Assembly: GCF_900114785.1 (NCBI RefSeq)
Contig: NZ_FOUG01000008.1
Coordinates: forward strand, 1-64,000
Direction: 5' to 3'
From: Variovorax sp. OV329
GTDB taxonomy: Bacteria; Pseudomonadota; Gammaproteobacteria; Burkholderiales; Burkholderiaceae_C
Length of the DNA stretch: 64,000 nt
A program made the translations under genes and the position numbers. A model generated the notes under the pieces. It was not told the origin of the DNA, did not search any database, and worked only from the letters and a program-made list of their open reading frames with translations. Of the stretch, positions 25,104-35,126 are shown in pieces (positions within the stretch are counted from its first letter, which is position 1; each line of letters opens with the position of its first letter).

Positions 25104-25134
25104 AAGGGCCGTGGCTGGTGACGCCACGGCCCTT
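25104..25134 (-). terminator. Rho-independent terminator of the poly-Gly lipoprotein gene
   Basis: AAGGGCCGTGGC (25104-25115) and GCCACGGCCCTT (25123-25134) pair perfectly over 12 bp with a 7-base loop. On the minus strand the stem is followed by TTTTTCTT, a classic U-tract. It lies 26 bp after the lipoprotein stop and before prfC, which reads in the same direction. Confidence 0.85.
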
Positions 25135-25159
25135 CGGTGCCGTCAGGGGCGCCTGCCGA

Positions 25160-26470
25160 TCAGTTCATCAGGCTGATCTGCATGTAGCCGGCCGTGCCGG
25201 CGGGGATGCTGTCGGCACCGATGATTGCAAAGAGGCCCGCGCCCTGCATGGCGAAGTAGGCCACGCCGGAGCCGCTGATCTCGCGCATGCCGTCCGGGCG
25301 GCCGGCACCCATCGCGAGGTAGACATTCGCTGTCTGTACGGCCGTGCCGTTCGTGGCGATGCCCGTGCGTGTCGACGTGCCCGCTTGCATGTCGATCCGG
25401 CCCCACGACCCTGGCGTTGCGCTGCCGTAGCCTGTGCCGGTGGGCCAGGCGGTGGAATCGGGCAGGCCGATGCGGAAGATGGTGTCCGTCGATCCACCTG
25501 CCTGCTTGCCGGCCGACAGGTAGATGTAGGCGCCTTCATGCCTGGCCATGGCGAAGCTGCCTAGGGAAGCGCCGGTTCCATCGACGATGCTCCAGGTGTC
25601 GTCCGTCGCGCCTGGCTGGATCGAGTAGGTCGCAATCGAGGTGCACAGGTCGATGCGCGGGATGGTGTTGTCCAGGCACTGCCGCATCACGGTGCCGCTG
25701 CCGGAGATCTCCACCTGCATGATCTGGGACGCGGTCGAGCCGATCGTGATGCCGAAGCGGTTGAACACGCCATCGATGGCGGCACGGTTCTTCTCCAGGG
25801 CGCGAGAGGCGACGAAGGGCTTGATCTCGTAGCTCGCCAGCGTCTGGGCATTCGCGAAGGGGAAGCCGCCGACGATGGTGTCTCCCTTGACCCTGAACCT
25901 GGCCGTGTTGGCGGTCGTGGTCACGCGGCTGCTGGCAAAGACGTAGGTGCCGGCCTCGGCGCTGTCTGCGCTGAAAGTGCCGGACGCGTCCACGTCGCCC
26001 ATGTTGCTGCCGCTGAAGGCGTAGCTGCCGGCGTCGAAGTTCAGGGCCAGCGTTTCGCGCGAGCCGTTGGTCGCGTAGACCTTGTAGCTGCCATTGCGGA
26101 CGTCGCCCGCCCCCAGCTGGAAGGTGACCGTCTTGTTCCCGGTGGCGGCCGAGGCGCTCAGCGTCAGGGTGGCAGCACTGGTGGCCGTGTTGAGAAGCTG
26201 CGCCTGCCATGAACCCGTCGAACTGCTGGCGTTGGCGAGCTGGACCTGGGCCCCCGAACTCGTCCAGGTGGCGGCGGCGCTGGCGGCGACGCTGACGGTG
26301 TCGCCGGGCTTCACGCTGTACGTGTCCATGCTGGCGCTGTCGGCACCGTTGATCTTCACGGACAGGGTCAGCGGCGCCGGGGCGCCGCCGCCTCCCCCGC
26401 CTCCTCCGCATCCTGCCAAGGCCAGGCTGGCCGCTGCCAGGACGGCAGCCATTCCACGAACAAAACTCAT
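25160..26470 (-). CDS. Putative surface lipoprotein with poly-glycine linker
   Basis: A 436-residue protein with a lipoprotein signal: hydrophobic core and L-A-L-A-G-C, lipidated cysteine near residue 21. Eight glycines follow directly, a flexible tether seen in surface-exposed lipoproteins. The rest is rich in Ser, Thr, Gly and Ala and predicted beta-strand, with repeated patterns such as T-L-T-L-S-A-S-A and G-T-Y-V-F-A. I do not recognise a catalytic motif. AGGAG lies upstream of the start. Its own terminator follows, so it is monocistronic. A role at the outer surface is inference from the lipobox and tether only. Confidence 0.7.
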   Translation of the reverse strand: MSFVRGMAAVLAAASLALAGCGGGGGGGGAPAPLTLSVKINGADSASMDTYSVKPGDTVSVAASAAATWTSSGAQVQLANASSSTGSWQAQLLNTATSAATLTLSASAATGNKTVTFQLGAGDVRNGSYKVYATNGSRETLALNFDAGSYAFSGSNMGDVDASGTFSADSAEAGTYVFASSRVTTTANTARFRVKGDTIVGGFPFANAQTLASYEIKPFVASRALEKNRAAIDGVFNRFGITIGSTASQIMQVEISGSGTVMRQCLDNTIPRIDLCTSIATYSIQPGATDDTWSIVDGTGASLGSFAMARHEGAYIYLSAGKQAGGSTDTIFRIGLPDSTAWPTGTGYGSATPGSWGRIDMQAGTSTRTGIATNGTAVQTANVYLAMGAGRPDGMREISGSGVAYFAMQGAGLFAIIGADSIPAGTAGYMQISLMN

Positions 26471-26697
26471 CGCTGGACTCCTAGTTATCTTTTGAATTTC
26501 CGATGCGCGCAGGCCCTGACTCGACCCGTGCGCCGCAAATGTAAGAAGAAGTTAAGGCAGATCGCCCCATCAAAGTTGATAGGAATGGCCAAAATGGCGA
26601 CGCACTGTTGCAACCTGTTGACGCGCCTGTTTCGCAAATCAGGACGCCGACTTCGTCGATTGGTGCCAATGCGCACGGCGCCTCGTCCGCCTTTGCG
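26471..26697. other. Intergenic region upstream of the ahcY riboswitch
   Basis: This stretch separates the divergent lipoprotein gene from the ahcY transcription unit. It is clearly more AT-rich than its surroundings around 26530-26640. It should contain the lipoprotein promoter on the minus strand, but I cannot assign hexamers confidently. No ORF here looks real. Confidence 0.4.
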
Positions 26698-26703
26698 TAA
26701 AAT
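26698..26703 (+). promoter_or_regulatory. Putative -10 box of the ahcY transcription unit
   Basis: TAAAAT ends 9 bases before the first paired base of the SAH riboswitch (26712). A start near 26710 would therefore begin the RNA right at the aptamer. No strong -35 hexamer is apparent at the expected distance. Confidence 0.45.
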
Positions 26704-26711
26704 GCCCTCTT

Positions 26712-26772
26712 CCGAGGAGCGTTGCAGCGCCATCAGGCGTGAGGCTCGGATCCACATTCGCAACGACGCTCG
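26712..26772 (+). ncRNA. S-adenosylhomocysteine (SAH) riboswitch aptamer
   Basis: The stretch begins with CCGAGGAGCGTTGCAGC and carries GAGGCTCGG and CAACGACGCTC in the order of the SAH riboswitch consensus. CCGAG (26712-26716) pairs with CTCGG (26745-26749). GAGCG (26717-26721) pairs with CGCTC (26767-26771), and TTG with CAA just inside, closing the pseudoknot-like core. CGCC/GGCG forms an internal hairpin at 26728-26739. This RNA class turns on ahcY when toxic SAH builds up. It is 74 bases upstream of the ahcY ATG. Confidence 0.88.
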
Positions 26773-26846
26773 CCCGCTGTCTCGCGGTGAGCCTTCACTC
26801 GCTCCCCCTGGCCGGCGGTCCACGTAGCAACCCGTCTGGAGTTCCC

Positions 26847-28283
<1,437 letters not shown>

Positions 28284-28311
28284 GCGGGCCGCACGCCCGT
28301 TCCGCTGCGAC

Positions 28312-29082
28312 GTGCGCGCAGACCAGTTGCTCGTCGAGCGCGGCCTCGCCGCCTCGCGCTCCCAGGCCTCCCGCCTCATCGCGGGCGGCCTGCGCTGGCG
28401 CGTGGCGGGCGATGCGGCCTGGCGCAGCGTCGCCAAGAACGGCGAGGAGGTGCCGGCATCGGCCGAACTCGAGCTGGCCGACAACGCAGAGGCGCGCTAC
28501 GTGTCCCGCGGCGGGCTGAAGCTGGAAGGCGCACTGGCGTCGGCGGGCATCGAGGTCCGCGGCTTGCGCTGCCTCGACGTCGGCCAATCCACCGGCGGCT
28601 TCACCGACTGCCTGCTGCAGCAGGGTGCCGAGCAGGTGGTCGGCGTCGACGTGGGCCACGGCCAGCTGCATCCGCGGCTGCGCGGGGATGCCCGGGTGCG
28701 GGCGGTGGAAAAGGTCAATGCGCGTGCCCTGGGCACGCAGGACCTGGTGGCCGCCGGCGACAGCGGCGTACCCTTCGACCTGGTCGTGGGCGACCTGTCC
28801 TTCATCTCGCTCACGCTGGTGCTGCCGGCGCTGGTACCGTTGCTGGCGCCGCAGGGTCGGTTGCTGATGCTGGTCAAGCCGCAGTTCGAGCTGCAGCCCG
28901 GCCAGGTCGGCAAAGGGGGCATCGTGCGGGATGCGTCGCTCTACCGGCAGGTGGAGCAGCGGCTGCGCGATGCCTGCGGGCAGCTGGGCCTGCAGGTCAT
29001 CGGCTGGCACGACAGCGCCATCTCCGGTGGCGATGGCAACCGAGAATTTTTCGTTCATGCCGCGCGCCCCGCGGGCGGCTAG
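28312..29082 (+). CDS. tlyA: TlyA-family rRNA 2'-O-methyltransferase (hemolysin A family)
   Basis: A GTG at 28312 gives a 256-residue protein of the expected size. Residues 1-65 form an S4 RNA-binding domain (R-A-D-Q-L-L-V-E-R-G-L then S-R-S-Q-A-S-R-L-I). From 75 there is an FtsJ/RrmJ-type SAM domain: Y-V-S-R-G-G-L-K-L with the catalytic lysine, L-D-V-G-Q-S-T-G-G-F-T-D as SAM motif I, and D-L-S-F-I-S. TlyA proteins 2'-O-methylate rRNA cytidines; the haemolysin label is historical. It lies 28 bp after ahcY and 19 bp before metF. Because it makes SAH, its place in an SAH-sensing operon is sensible. Confidence 0.88.
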   Translation: MRADQLLVERGLAASRSQASRLIAGGLRWRVAGDAAWRSVAKNGEEVPASAELELADNAEARYVSRGGLKLEGALASAGIEVRGLRCLDVGQSTGGFTDCLLQQGAEQVVGVDVGHGQLHPRLRGDARVRAVEKVNARALGTQDLVAAGDSGVPFDLVVGDLSFISLTLVLPALVPLLAPQGRLLMLVKPQFELQPGQVGKGGIVRDASLYRQVEQRLRDACGQLGLQVIGWHDSAISGGDGNREFFVHAARPAGG

Positions 29083-29101
29083 ATTTCCTTCAGGAGGCCC
29101 C

Positions 29102-29941
29102 GTGGACCTTCCCTTGAGTTTCGAGTTCTTCCCGACCAAGACGCCCGAAGGCGCGGTCAAGCTGCGCGCGGTGCGCCAGAAGCTGTACGGCATGAAGCCG
29201 GAGTTCTGCTCCGTCACCTACGGCGCCGGCGGCTCCACGCACGAAGGCACCTTCGGTGCGGTGCGCGAGATCCTGTCCGAGGGCAGCGATGCCGCCTGCC
29301 ATTTCTCGTGCATCGGCGCCACCCGCGCCACGGTGCGCACGCAGCTGGCCGAGCTCAAGGCCATGGGCGTGAAGCGCCTGGTGGCCCTGCGCGGCGACCT
29401 GCCCAGCGGCTATGGCGCGGGCGGCGAGTTCCTCTACGCCAGCGACCTGGTGCGCTTCATCCGCGAAGAGACCGGCAGCGATTTCCACATCGAGGTGGCC
29501 TGCTACCCCGAGGTGCATCCGCAGGCCCGTTCGCCCGAGGCCGACATGCAGGCCTTCGCGACCAAGGTGCGGGCCGGTGCCGATTCGGCCATCACCCAGT
29601 ACTTCTTCAGCCCCGAGGCCTATTTCCGCTTCGTGGACGAGGCCCATGCGCAGCAGCTGGACCTGCCGATCGTGCCGGGCATCATGCCCATCACCAGCTC
29701 CACGCAGCTGATGCGCTTCTCCGACGCCTGCGGCGCCGAGATCCCGCGCTGGGTGCGCCTGCGCCTGCAGAGCTTCGGCGACGACACCGAGTCCATCAAG
29801 GCCTTCGGTCTGGACGTGGTGGCCCAGCTGTGCGAGCGGCTGATCGCGGCGGGCGTGCCGGCGCTGCACTTCTACACCATGAACCAGGCAGTCGCCACCT
29901 TGGGCGTCCTGCAGCGGCTGGGTTGGAAAACGCCCTCGTGA
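29102..29941 (+). CDS. metF: 5,10-methylenetetrahydrofolate reductase
   Basis: A 279-residue flavoenzyme that makes 5-methyl-tetrahydrofolate, the methyl donor for remaking methionine from homocysteine. The start is a GTG with AGGAGG 5 bases upstream. S-F-E-F-F-P-T-K near residue 5 carries the catalytic Glu. F-C-S-V-T-Y-G-A-G-G-S-T and A-L-R-G-D near residues 37 and 98 shape the FAD site, and Q-Y-F-F and P-G-I-M-P-I follow in the usual order. Together with ahcY it completes the methyl cycle. The rlpA GTG overlaps its stop (GTGA). Confidence 0.95.
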   Translation: MDLPLSFEFFPTKTPEGAVKLRAVRQKLYGMKPEFCSVTYGAGGSTHEGTFGAVREILSEGSDAACHFSCIGATRATVRTQLAELKAMGVKRLVALRGDLPSGYGAGGEFLYASDLVRFIREETGSDFHIEVACYPEVHPQARSPEADMQAFATKVRAGADSAITQYFFSPEAYFRFVDEAHAQQLDLPIVPGIMPITSSTQLMRFSDACGAEIPRWVRLRLQSFGDDTESIKAFGLDVVAQLCERLIAAGVPALHFYTMNQAVATLGVLQRLGWKTPS

Positions 29942-30600
29942 GCATCGGCAAGCGCTGCGCCGCCTGGGCCGCAGCGCTGGCCACCGCGGCGCTGCTCGGC
30001 GCCTGCGGTGCGCCGGGCGAGCGCCAGGGCGAGGACCTGCGCCCGCTCTCGCGCCAGCCCTCGGTGCCCGCGGGCGCGCCGCGCTCGCGCGTGCCCTCGG
30101 TCAACTACGAGCTGGGCACGCCCGGCACCGGCGACGACCTGCCCGACGACGGCGTGCCCGGTGACAGCGGCACACGCGAGGTGTTCCAGCGCGGAGGCGC
30201 CTCGTGGTACGGCATCCAGTTCCACCAGAAGAAGACCGCCAATGGCGAGCGCTTCGACATGGGCGCGATGACCGCTGCCCACAGGACCCTGGCCTTCAAC
30301 ACCCGCGTGTGCGTGCGCAGCCTGGTCAACGGCAAGGAAGTGCTGGTGCGCATCAACGACCGCGGCCCCTATGCCAACAACCGGATCATCGACCTCAGCC
30401 GCGCCGCGGCCGAGGAGCTGGACATGATCGGCCTGGGCATCAAGCAGGTGGCGCTGTCGATCGTCGACCGCGAAGGCATGCGCTGTGGTGGCGAGACCGT
30501 GGGCCCGCCACCGCTGTCGACGGTGGACCCGGGCGGCGACAGCGCGTCGGAGACAAAGAAGAAGCCGCAGCCGGCGCGGCGCGCCACCCGGCGGCGCTGA
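29938..30600 (+). CDS. rlpA: RlpA-like septal lipoprotein (DPBB domain)
   Basis: A 220-residue lipoprotein beginning at a GTG that overlaps the metF stop (GTGA). The signal ends in L-L-G-A-C (lipidated Cys near 22). After a Pro/Arg-rich linker, residues 85-175 are the double-psi beta-barrel: G-A-S-W-Y-G, K-K-T-A-N-G-E-R-F-D, A-A-H-R-T-L, and V-R-I-N-D-R-G-P with the catalytic-type Asp, then I-I-D-L-S. Some RlpA proteins cleave naked glycan strands at the septum. There is no C-terminal SPOR domain, only a basic tail. Its link to metF is probably positional. Confidence 0.88.
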   Translation: MSIGKRCAAWAAALATAALLGACGAPGERQGEDLRPLSRQPSVPAGAPRSRVPSVNYELGTPGTGDDLPDDGVPGDSGTREVFQRGGASWYGIQFHQKKTANGERFDMGAMTAAHRTLAFNTRVCVRSLVNGKEVLVRINDRGPYANNRIIDLSRAAAEELDMIGLGIKQVALSIVDREGMRCGGETVGPPPLSTVDPGGDSASETKKKPQPARRATRRR

Positions 30601-30607
30601 AAGGGCC

Positions 30608-31516
30608 TCAGCCGCCGGCGTCCAGCGCGAAGGCGGCGTTCCGGTCCTGGCCGAGTACGGCCACCATCTGCGGCAGCGCCTCGGCCAGCTGGGCCTTGAG
30701 GGTGTAGGGCGGGTTGATCAGGAACATGCCGCTGGCCGGCAGCCCCGGGCGGCGCGTCTCGCCGGTGGGCGTCGTGAGGATCTTGCTCGACTTCACCGTG
30801 AGGCTGGCGTTGAGCCAGGACTTGCCGGCCTTGGTGGCCATGGTCTTCAGGCGCCGCGGCACGTCGTGCGCCTCGGGACGCGGAATGATCGGATACCAGA
30901 CGGCGTAGGTCCCGGTGGCAAAGCGCTTGAGCGCCTCGGCAATGAAGTCCAGCACGCGGCCGTAGTCGCTCTTGATCTCGTAGCTGGGGTCGCACAGCAC
31001 CAGCGCGCGGCGCGAGGGCGGCGGCAGGAACTTGGTGGCGCTGCCGAAGCCGTCCTCGCGAAGCACCGTCACCTGCCGGCCCGCCTCCAGCTGGGCGATG
31101 TTGGCGGACAGCGTGCGCGAATCCGTGGGGTGCAGCTCGAAGAGCTTGAGCTTGTCGTGGTCGCGCAGCAGGTGCTGGGTGATGAAGGGCGAGCCGGGGT
31201 AGATGCGCGCGCTTTCCTTGCCCGCATTGAAGTCGCGCACCACGATCTCGAGGTAGCGCTGGAGTGCCGGCGCCAGTTCGGCCGGCACGCCGGGCGAGCC
31301 CTTGCTGGCCAGCAGGCGCATCACGCCCTGGGTGGCTTCGCCGCTGGCGCCGGCGTAGTCGCCGTCCAGCCGGTACAGGCCGGCACCGGCATGCGTATCG
31401 ACCACCGTGAGGGCGGTGTCCTTTTCGAGCAGGTGGTCCAGCGTGGCGATCAGCACGGTGTGTTTGAGCACATCGGCATGGTTTCCTGCGTGGAAGGCGT
31501 GGCGGTAGCTGAACAT
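30608..31516 (-). CDS. rlmJ: 23S rRNA (adenine-2030-N6)-methyltransferase
   Basis: The ATG at 31516 gives M-F-S-Y-R-H-A-F-H-A-G-N-H-A-D, the exact RlmJ start; the 302-residue length is slightly above E. coli (280). SAM motif I is in V-V-D-T-H-A-G-A-G near residue 42. The N6-adenine motif is D-P-S-Y-E rather than the more common D-P-P-Y, with P-to-S at position three. A C-terminal N-P-P-Y-T-L also occurs. It converges on rlpA with a 7-bp gap and is divergent from rplM over 232 bp. Confidence 0.93.
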   Translation of the reverse strand: MFSYRHAFHAGNHADVLKHTVLIATLDHLLEKDTALTVVDTHAGAGLYRLDGDYAGASGEATQGVMRLLASKGSPGVPAELAPALQRYLEIVVRDFNAGKESARIYPGSPFITQHLLRDHDKLKLFELHPTDSRTLSANIAQLEAGRQVTVLREDGFGSATKFLPPPSRRALVLCDPSYEIKSDYGRVLDFIAEALKRFATGTYAVWYPIIPRPEAHDVPRRLKTMATKAGKSWLNASLTVKSSKILTTPTGETRRPGLPASGMFLINPPYTLKAQLAEALPQMVAVLGQDRNAAFALDAGG

Positions 31517-31595
31517 GGGATTGGGCAAGGCTGGGGCGGCGGACGGCCGCCCGGAGGGGCGATTGTGGGGCCTGCGGGGCGCCGCGGCAGGCCCC

Positions 31596-31625
31596 TTGGC
31601 CAAAACCAGGCTTCCTGGCTATAAT
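31596..31625 (+). promoter_or_regulatory. rplM-rpsI promoter
   Basis: TTGGCC (31596-31601), an 18-base spacer and a perfect TATAAT (31620-31625). Transcription would begin near 31632, giving a leader of about 115 bases before rplM. The leader contains GCTTCGC and GCGAAGC arms able to form a stem, possibly for ribosomal-protein feedback. Confidence 0.7.
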
Positions 31626-31748
31626 GGAAGGCTTCGCAGCGCTTTAGTGGCCCCGCGGCGAAGCAATACTCCCACCTAAGAGGTTCCCATCAGAGGAGCA
31701 CCGACCGTGGAAAAGGGCCCGCCAAACCATCCTTTTTAAGGACATCTC

Positions 31749-32177
31749 ATGTCTACGTTCAGCGCAAAACCCGCTGACGTGAAGCACGAGTGGTTTGTGA
31801 TTGACGCGACCGACAAGGTCCTCGGACGGGTAGCCAGCGAAGTTGCCCTCCGTCTGCGCGGCAAGCACAAGGCCATTTATACGCCTCACGTCGATACCGG
31901 TGACTTCATCGTCATCATCAATGCAGCTCGCCTGCGTGTCACCGGCGCCAAGTCCCTGGACAAGGTGTACTACCGTCACTCGGGCTACCCGGGCGGCATC
32001 ACGGCGACCACCTTCCGCGACATGCAAGCCAAGCACCCGGGCCGCGCCCTGGAAAAGGCCGTCAAGGGCATGCTGCCCAAGGGCCCGCTGGGTTACGCCA
32101 TGATCAAGAAGCTCAAGGTGTACGGTGGTGCAGAGCACCCGCACACCGCCCAACAGCCTCAAGTGCTGGAACTGTAA
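31749..32177 (+). CDS. rplM: 50S ribosomal protein L13
   Basis: A 142-residue protein matching bacterial L13 throughout: T-F-S-A-K-P near the start, [17 protein letters not shown] near residue 30, G-D-F-I-V-I-I-N-A, and [10 protein letters not shown] near residue 76. L13 binds 23S rRNA early in 50S assembly. AAGGA lies 9 bases upstream of the ATG. It is followed at 12 bp by rpsI, the standard bacterial pair, and has its own strong promoter and long leader. Confidence 0.98.
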   Translation: MSTFSAKPADVKHEWFVIDATDKVLGRVASEVALRLRGKHKAIYTPHVDTGDFIVIINAARLRVTGAKSLDKVYYRHSGYPGGITATTFRDMQAKHPGRALEKAVKGMLPKGPLGYAMIKKLKVYGGAEHPHTAQQPQVLEL

Positions 32178-32189
32178 GGAGCCTTGAGA

Positions 32190-32582
32190 ATGATTGGTGA
32201 ATGGAACAATGGCACCGGCCGTCGCAAGTCCAGCGTCGCCCGCGTGTTTCTGAAGAAGGGCACCGGCAAGATCACGGTCAACGGCAAGGCAATCGAAGAG
32301 TTCTTCGGCCGCCAGACCTCGATCATGATCGCCAAGCAGCCGCTGTACCTCACGGACAACGCTGAGTCCTTCGACATCATGGTGAACGTCCACGGCGGCG
32401 GCGAATCCGGCCAGGCCGGCGCGACCCGTCACGGCATCACCCGCGCGCTGATCGACTATGACGCGAACCTCAAGCCGGTGCTGAGCCAGGCTGGTTTCGT
32501 CACCCGTGACGCGCGTGAAGTCGAACGTAAGAAGGTCGGTCTGCACTCCGCACGCCGCCGCAAGCAGTTCAGCAAGCGCTGA
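32190..32582 (+). CDS. rpsI: 30S ribosomal protein S9
   Basis: A 130-residue protein starting at the ATG at 32190, with AAGGA about 10 bases upstream; an in-frame TTG two codons earlier is not needed. [12 protein letters not shown] at the N-terminus and the basic tail ending [11 protein letters not shown] are diagnostic; the tail reaches the P-site tRNA. It is the second gene of the rplM-rpsI operon and is followed by a strong terminator at 32613. Confidence 0.98.
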   Translation: MIGEWNNGTGRRKSSVARVFLKKGTGKITVNGKAIEEFFGRQTSIMIAKQPLYLTDNAESFDIMVNVHGGGESGQAGATRHGITRALIDYDANLKPVLSQAGFVTRDAREVERKKVGLHSARRRKQFSKR

Positions 32583-32612
32583 TCGCCTGCTTCCTGCGTA
32601 CTTCGCCAAAAG

Positions 32613-32633
32613 ACCGCCTTCGGGCGGTTTTTT
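32613..32633 (+). terminator. Rho-independent terminator of rplM-rpsI
   Basis: ACCGCC (32613-32618), tetraloop TTCG, GGCGGT (32623-32628), then a run of T's. It lies 31 bp after the rpsI stop. Confidence 0.9.
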
Positions 32634-32710
32634 GTTGATTGCGCTAGCATTTCAGTATTGGCGCCCCCAGATCCAGTGGGTTGCCTCATCCAAAGCAGGA
32701 GTCCTCACCC

Positions 32711-33076
32711 ATGAGCGCCGTTGCCGAAAACGTCCAGACCCAGATGCCCGAGCCCATCGTCTTCACCGACAGCGCTGCTGCCAAGGTGGCGGACCTGATT
32801 GCGGAAGAAGGCAATCCCGACCTCAAGCTGCGCGTGTTCGTGCAGGGTGGGGGCTGCTCGGGCTTCCAGTATGGCTTCACCTTCGATGAAGTCACCAACG
32901 AAGACGACACCACGATGACCAAGAATGGCGTGTCGCTGCTGATCGACGCCATGAGCTACCAGTACCTGGTGGGCGCCGAGATCGACTACAAGGAAGACCT
33001 GCAAGGCGCGCAGTTCGTCATCAAGAACCCGAACGCCACTTCGACCTGCGGGTGCGGTTCGAGCTTCTCGGCCTGA
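32711..33076 (+). CDS. erpA: Iron-sulfur cluster insertion protein ErpA
   Basis: A 121-residue A-type carrier that delivers Fe-S clusters to apoproteins. The three ligand cysteines are in G-G-G-C-S-G-F near residue 55 and T-C-G-C-G-S-S near the C-terminus. The N-terminal A-A-A-K-V-A-D-L and F-V-Q-G-G-G fit ErpA rather than a NifU-type scaffold. The start is the ATG at 32711 with AGGAGTCC upstream. It has its own terminator at 33098. The large Fe-S enzyme FdsA in this window is a plausible client, by inference. Confidence 0.93.
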   Translation: MSAVAENVQTQMPEPIVFTDSAAAKVADLIAEEGNPDLKLRVFVQGGGCSGFQYGFTFDEVTNEDDTTMTKNGVSLLIDAMSYQYLVGAEIDYKEDLQGAQFVIKNPNATSTCGCGSSFSA

Positions 33077-33097
33077 CGCGAGATTTCACCCGGACAG

Positions 33098-33120
33098 AAG
33101 CCGCCTTCGGGCGGCTTTTT
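33098..33120 (+). terminator. Rho-independent terminator of erpA
   Basis: AAGCCGCC (33098-33105), loop TTCG, GGCGGCTT (33110-33117) and a T-run to 33120. It sits 21 bp after the erpA stop and also lies 13 bp from the convergent deacylase gene. Confidence 0.9.
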
Positions 33121-33132
33121 CGTTTGGGGCGC

Positions 33133-33786
33133 CTAGAACAGGTAACTGCCCCGCAGGCGTACGAAGTTCTCACCCGGGTTGGGCTCGCGGATGCCGCCGT
33201 TGGACACGTGCTGGAGGCGCATCGACAGCTCGTACTGCCTGTGTTCGCCAAAGTTGAAACCCAGCCCCAGGGCCTCGGTGAACTGGAAGTCGGTGCTGAA
33301 TTCGCGCGAGGGTGTCTGGTAGTGATGGTCCATGGTGCTGATGCCGAAGCCGGCATCGGCGAACCAGGGCGAGCGCCCCTCGTCGAAGCGGTAGCGCAGC
33401 GTGGCGATGACACCCAACTGCAGGTAGTTGCGGCGGCCGTCGGTGGTCGATGGCGCGCGCCAGCCGCTGCCGAACACATCCCAGTAGAAGTCGGTCCGGC
33501 TGTTGCGCAGCGTATCGGCCGGAGAGCCCGACAGCAGCACGCCGGCGGCGACCGCATGCGTGTTGCCATCGCTGTGAGGCGCCACGCCGCCTTCCAGGTA
33601 CAGGCCCTTGATCAGGCTTTCCTGTGAGCAGGCGGGAAAGGCGGCCCCAAGCAATCCGAGCGCTGCGACGCCGGCGACCAGTGCCAGGCGGGCGCCCGAG
33701 CGCAGGAGCCCGAGTCTGCGTGACTCGGCTGGCCTTGCCGGCGGGGTGGCAGGCACGGTCGGGTGGCACTCGCCTGTTGTTCGCAT
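33133..33786 (-). CDS. PagL-like lipid A 3-O-deacylase
   Basis: An outer-membrane beta-barrel hydrolase that trims the 3-O acyl chain of lipid A. The catalytic His and Ser are in Q-H-V-S-N-G-G-I-R-E-P-N-P-G-E-N-F near the C-terminus, the most conserved part of PagL. The last residues alternate hydrophobic positions and end in Leu-Phe, the signal for outer-membrane insertion. A signal peptide core (A-L-V-A-G-V-A-A-L-G-L-L) precedes an A-C-S-Q cut. I use the ATG at 33786 (217 residues); an earlier ATG at 33861 would only add a Pro-rich stretch. Neither has a strong ribosome site. It lies 156 bp after anmK. Confidence 0.85.
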   Translation of the reverse strand: MRTTGECHPTVPATPPARPAESRRLGLLRSGARLALVAGVAALGLLGAAFPACSQESLIKGLYLEGGVAPHSDGNTHAVAAGVLLSGSPADTLRNSRTDFYWDVFGSGWRAPSTTDGRRNYLQLGVIATLRYRFDEGRSPWFADAGFGISTMDHHYQTPSREFSTDFQFTEALGLGFNFGEHRQYELSMRLQHVSNGGIREPNPGENFVRLRGSYLF

Positions 33787-33942
33787 CGATTGTTCTTGTG
33801 GCGGGGTGGGCTGCACGGCAGCGTACCGCCCAGGAAGGTTCAATGGTGGCGGCAGGGTCATGACTGCCGTGCAGGCTTCGCTCCCTTGGTCGCGTGGCCG
33901 GACGATCGCAACGCCCCGGGGCGCCGCCAGCGATGTAGCCGC

Positions 33943-35100
33943 TCAGGCCGGGTAGATGGCGCCCAGGATGCGCGGACCGCGCGCACCGGTGACGCTGGCC
34001 AGATTGCCGGGCTGGCGCCGGATCGCCGCGTGGGCGAGCCAGGCGAATGCCGCCGCTTCCACTTCCTGCGGTGGCAGGCCGCGCTCCGCGGACGAGAGCA
34101 CCTGCACTCCGGGCAAGAGGGCGGCCAGGCGTGCCATCAGGTGATCGTTCAGGGCGCCGCCGCCGCAGACCACCAGTTGCCCGATCGTGCTGCCATGGCG
34201 CTGGACCTCGGCGGTGCAGACGCCGGCCGTGAGCTCGGCCAGCGTGGCCTGCACGTCCTGCGGGCGCGCCTCGATCCCCTGCAGTTGCGCGGCCAGCCAG
34301 GTGGGATTGAACAGGTCGCGGCCGGTGCTCTTGGGCGGCTTGCGCGCAAAGAAGGGCTCCGCCAGCAGGCTGTCCAGCAAGTCGGGCAGCACGGTACCGC
34401 TCGCGGCCCACTGCCCGCCGGCATCGTAGGGGTGGCCCAGGTGGCTCTGGCACCAGTGGTCGAGCAGGGCATTGCCCGGACCGCAGTCGAAGCCCAGCAC
34501 CGCTTCGCCAGCGCCGGCTCGTCCGGCCGGCAGGAGGCTCAGGTTGGAGATGCCGCCGATGTTCAGCACCCCGATGGCCTGGTCATCCCTCGAGAACAGC
34601 GCCCGGTGGAAGGCCGGCACCAACGGAGCGCCCTGGCCGCCGGCCGCGAGGTCGCGGGTGCGGAATTCGGCCACCACGTCGATGCCGCTCAGCTCGGCCA
34701 GCAGGGCTGGGTTGTTGAGCTGCAGGGTGTAGCCCACCTCGTCGAACTCGAGTGGGCGGTGCCGCACGGTCTGCCCATGCGCGCCGATGGCGACCACGGC
34801 ATCCGGCGCGACGCCCGCGCCCTCGAGCAGGCGGGCGGTCAATTCGGCATAGACGCGCGCCAGCGAATTGCCCGCCAACGCTGCGCGGTGCAGCTCATCG
34901 ATTCCGCCGGGGGTGTTGAGGGACAGCAGCTCGGCGCGCAGGGTCGCCGGGAAAGGGGCGCCGGCATGGCCGAGGACCTGGATGCCGCCGTTGGAGAAAT
35001 CCGCCAGCACGGCGTCTGCGCCGTCGAGCGAGGTGCCCGACATCAGGCCGACATACAGCTCGGCCGTTGGTGGCTGGGTAGGCGCGCTTGCTTCCCGCAT
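33943..35100 (-). CDS. anmK: Anhydro-N-acetylmuramic acid kinase
   Basis: A 385-residue kinase of the Hsp70/actin fold that opens and phosphorylates anhydroMurNAc during peptidoglycan recycling. Y-V-G-L-M-S-G-T-S-L-D-G-A-D-A near residue 15 is the ATP-binding start. G-A-H-G-Q-T-V-R-H-R-P near 108 and N-I-G-G-I-S-N-L near 185 are the remaining signatures; F-D-C-G-P-G-N holds the catalytic region. The ATG at 35100 removes a long upstream shadow. It is 26 bp downstream of the M23 peptidase gene, so cutting and recycling of cell wall are coupled. Confidence 0.95.
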   Translation of the reverse strand: MREASAPTQPPTAELYVGLMSGTSLDGADAVLADFSNGGIQVLGHAGAPFPATLRAELLSLNTPGGIDELHRAALAGNSLARVYAELTARLLEGAGVAPDAVVAIGAHGQTVRHRPLEFDEVGYTLQLNNPALLAELSGIDVVAEFRTRDLAAGGQGAPLVPAFHRALFSRDDQAIGVLNIGGISNLSLLPAGRAGAGEAVLGFDCGPGNALLDHWCQSHLGHPYDAGGQWAASGTVLPDLLDSLLAEPFFARKPPKSTGRDLFNPTWLAAQLQGIEARPQDVQATLAELTAGVCTAEVQRHGSTIGQLVVCGGGALNDHLMARLAALLPGVQVLSSAERGLPPQEVEAAAFAWLAHAAIRRQPGNLASVTGARGPRILGAIYPA

Positions 35101-35126
35101 CGAAGGCTGCGCCCGTCTCCCGCAGT

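Noticed and set aside
23403..25121. A 572-residue plus-strand frame over prfC
   Set aside because: Antisense shadow; prfC motifs on the minus strand are decisive.
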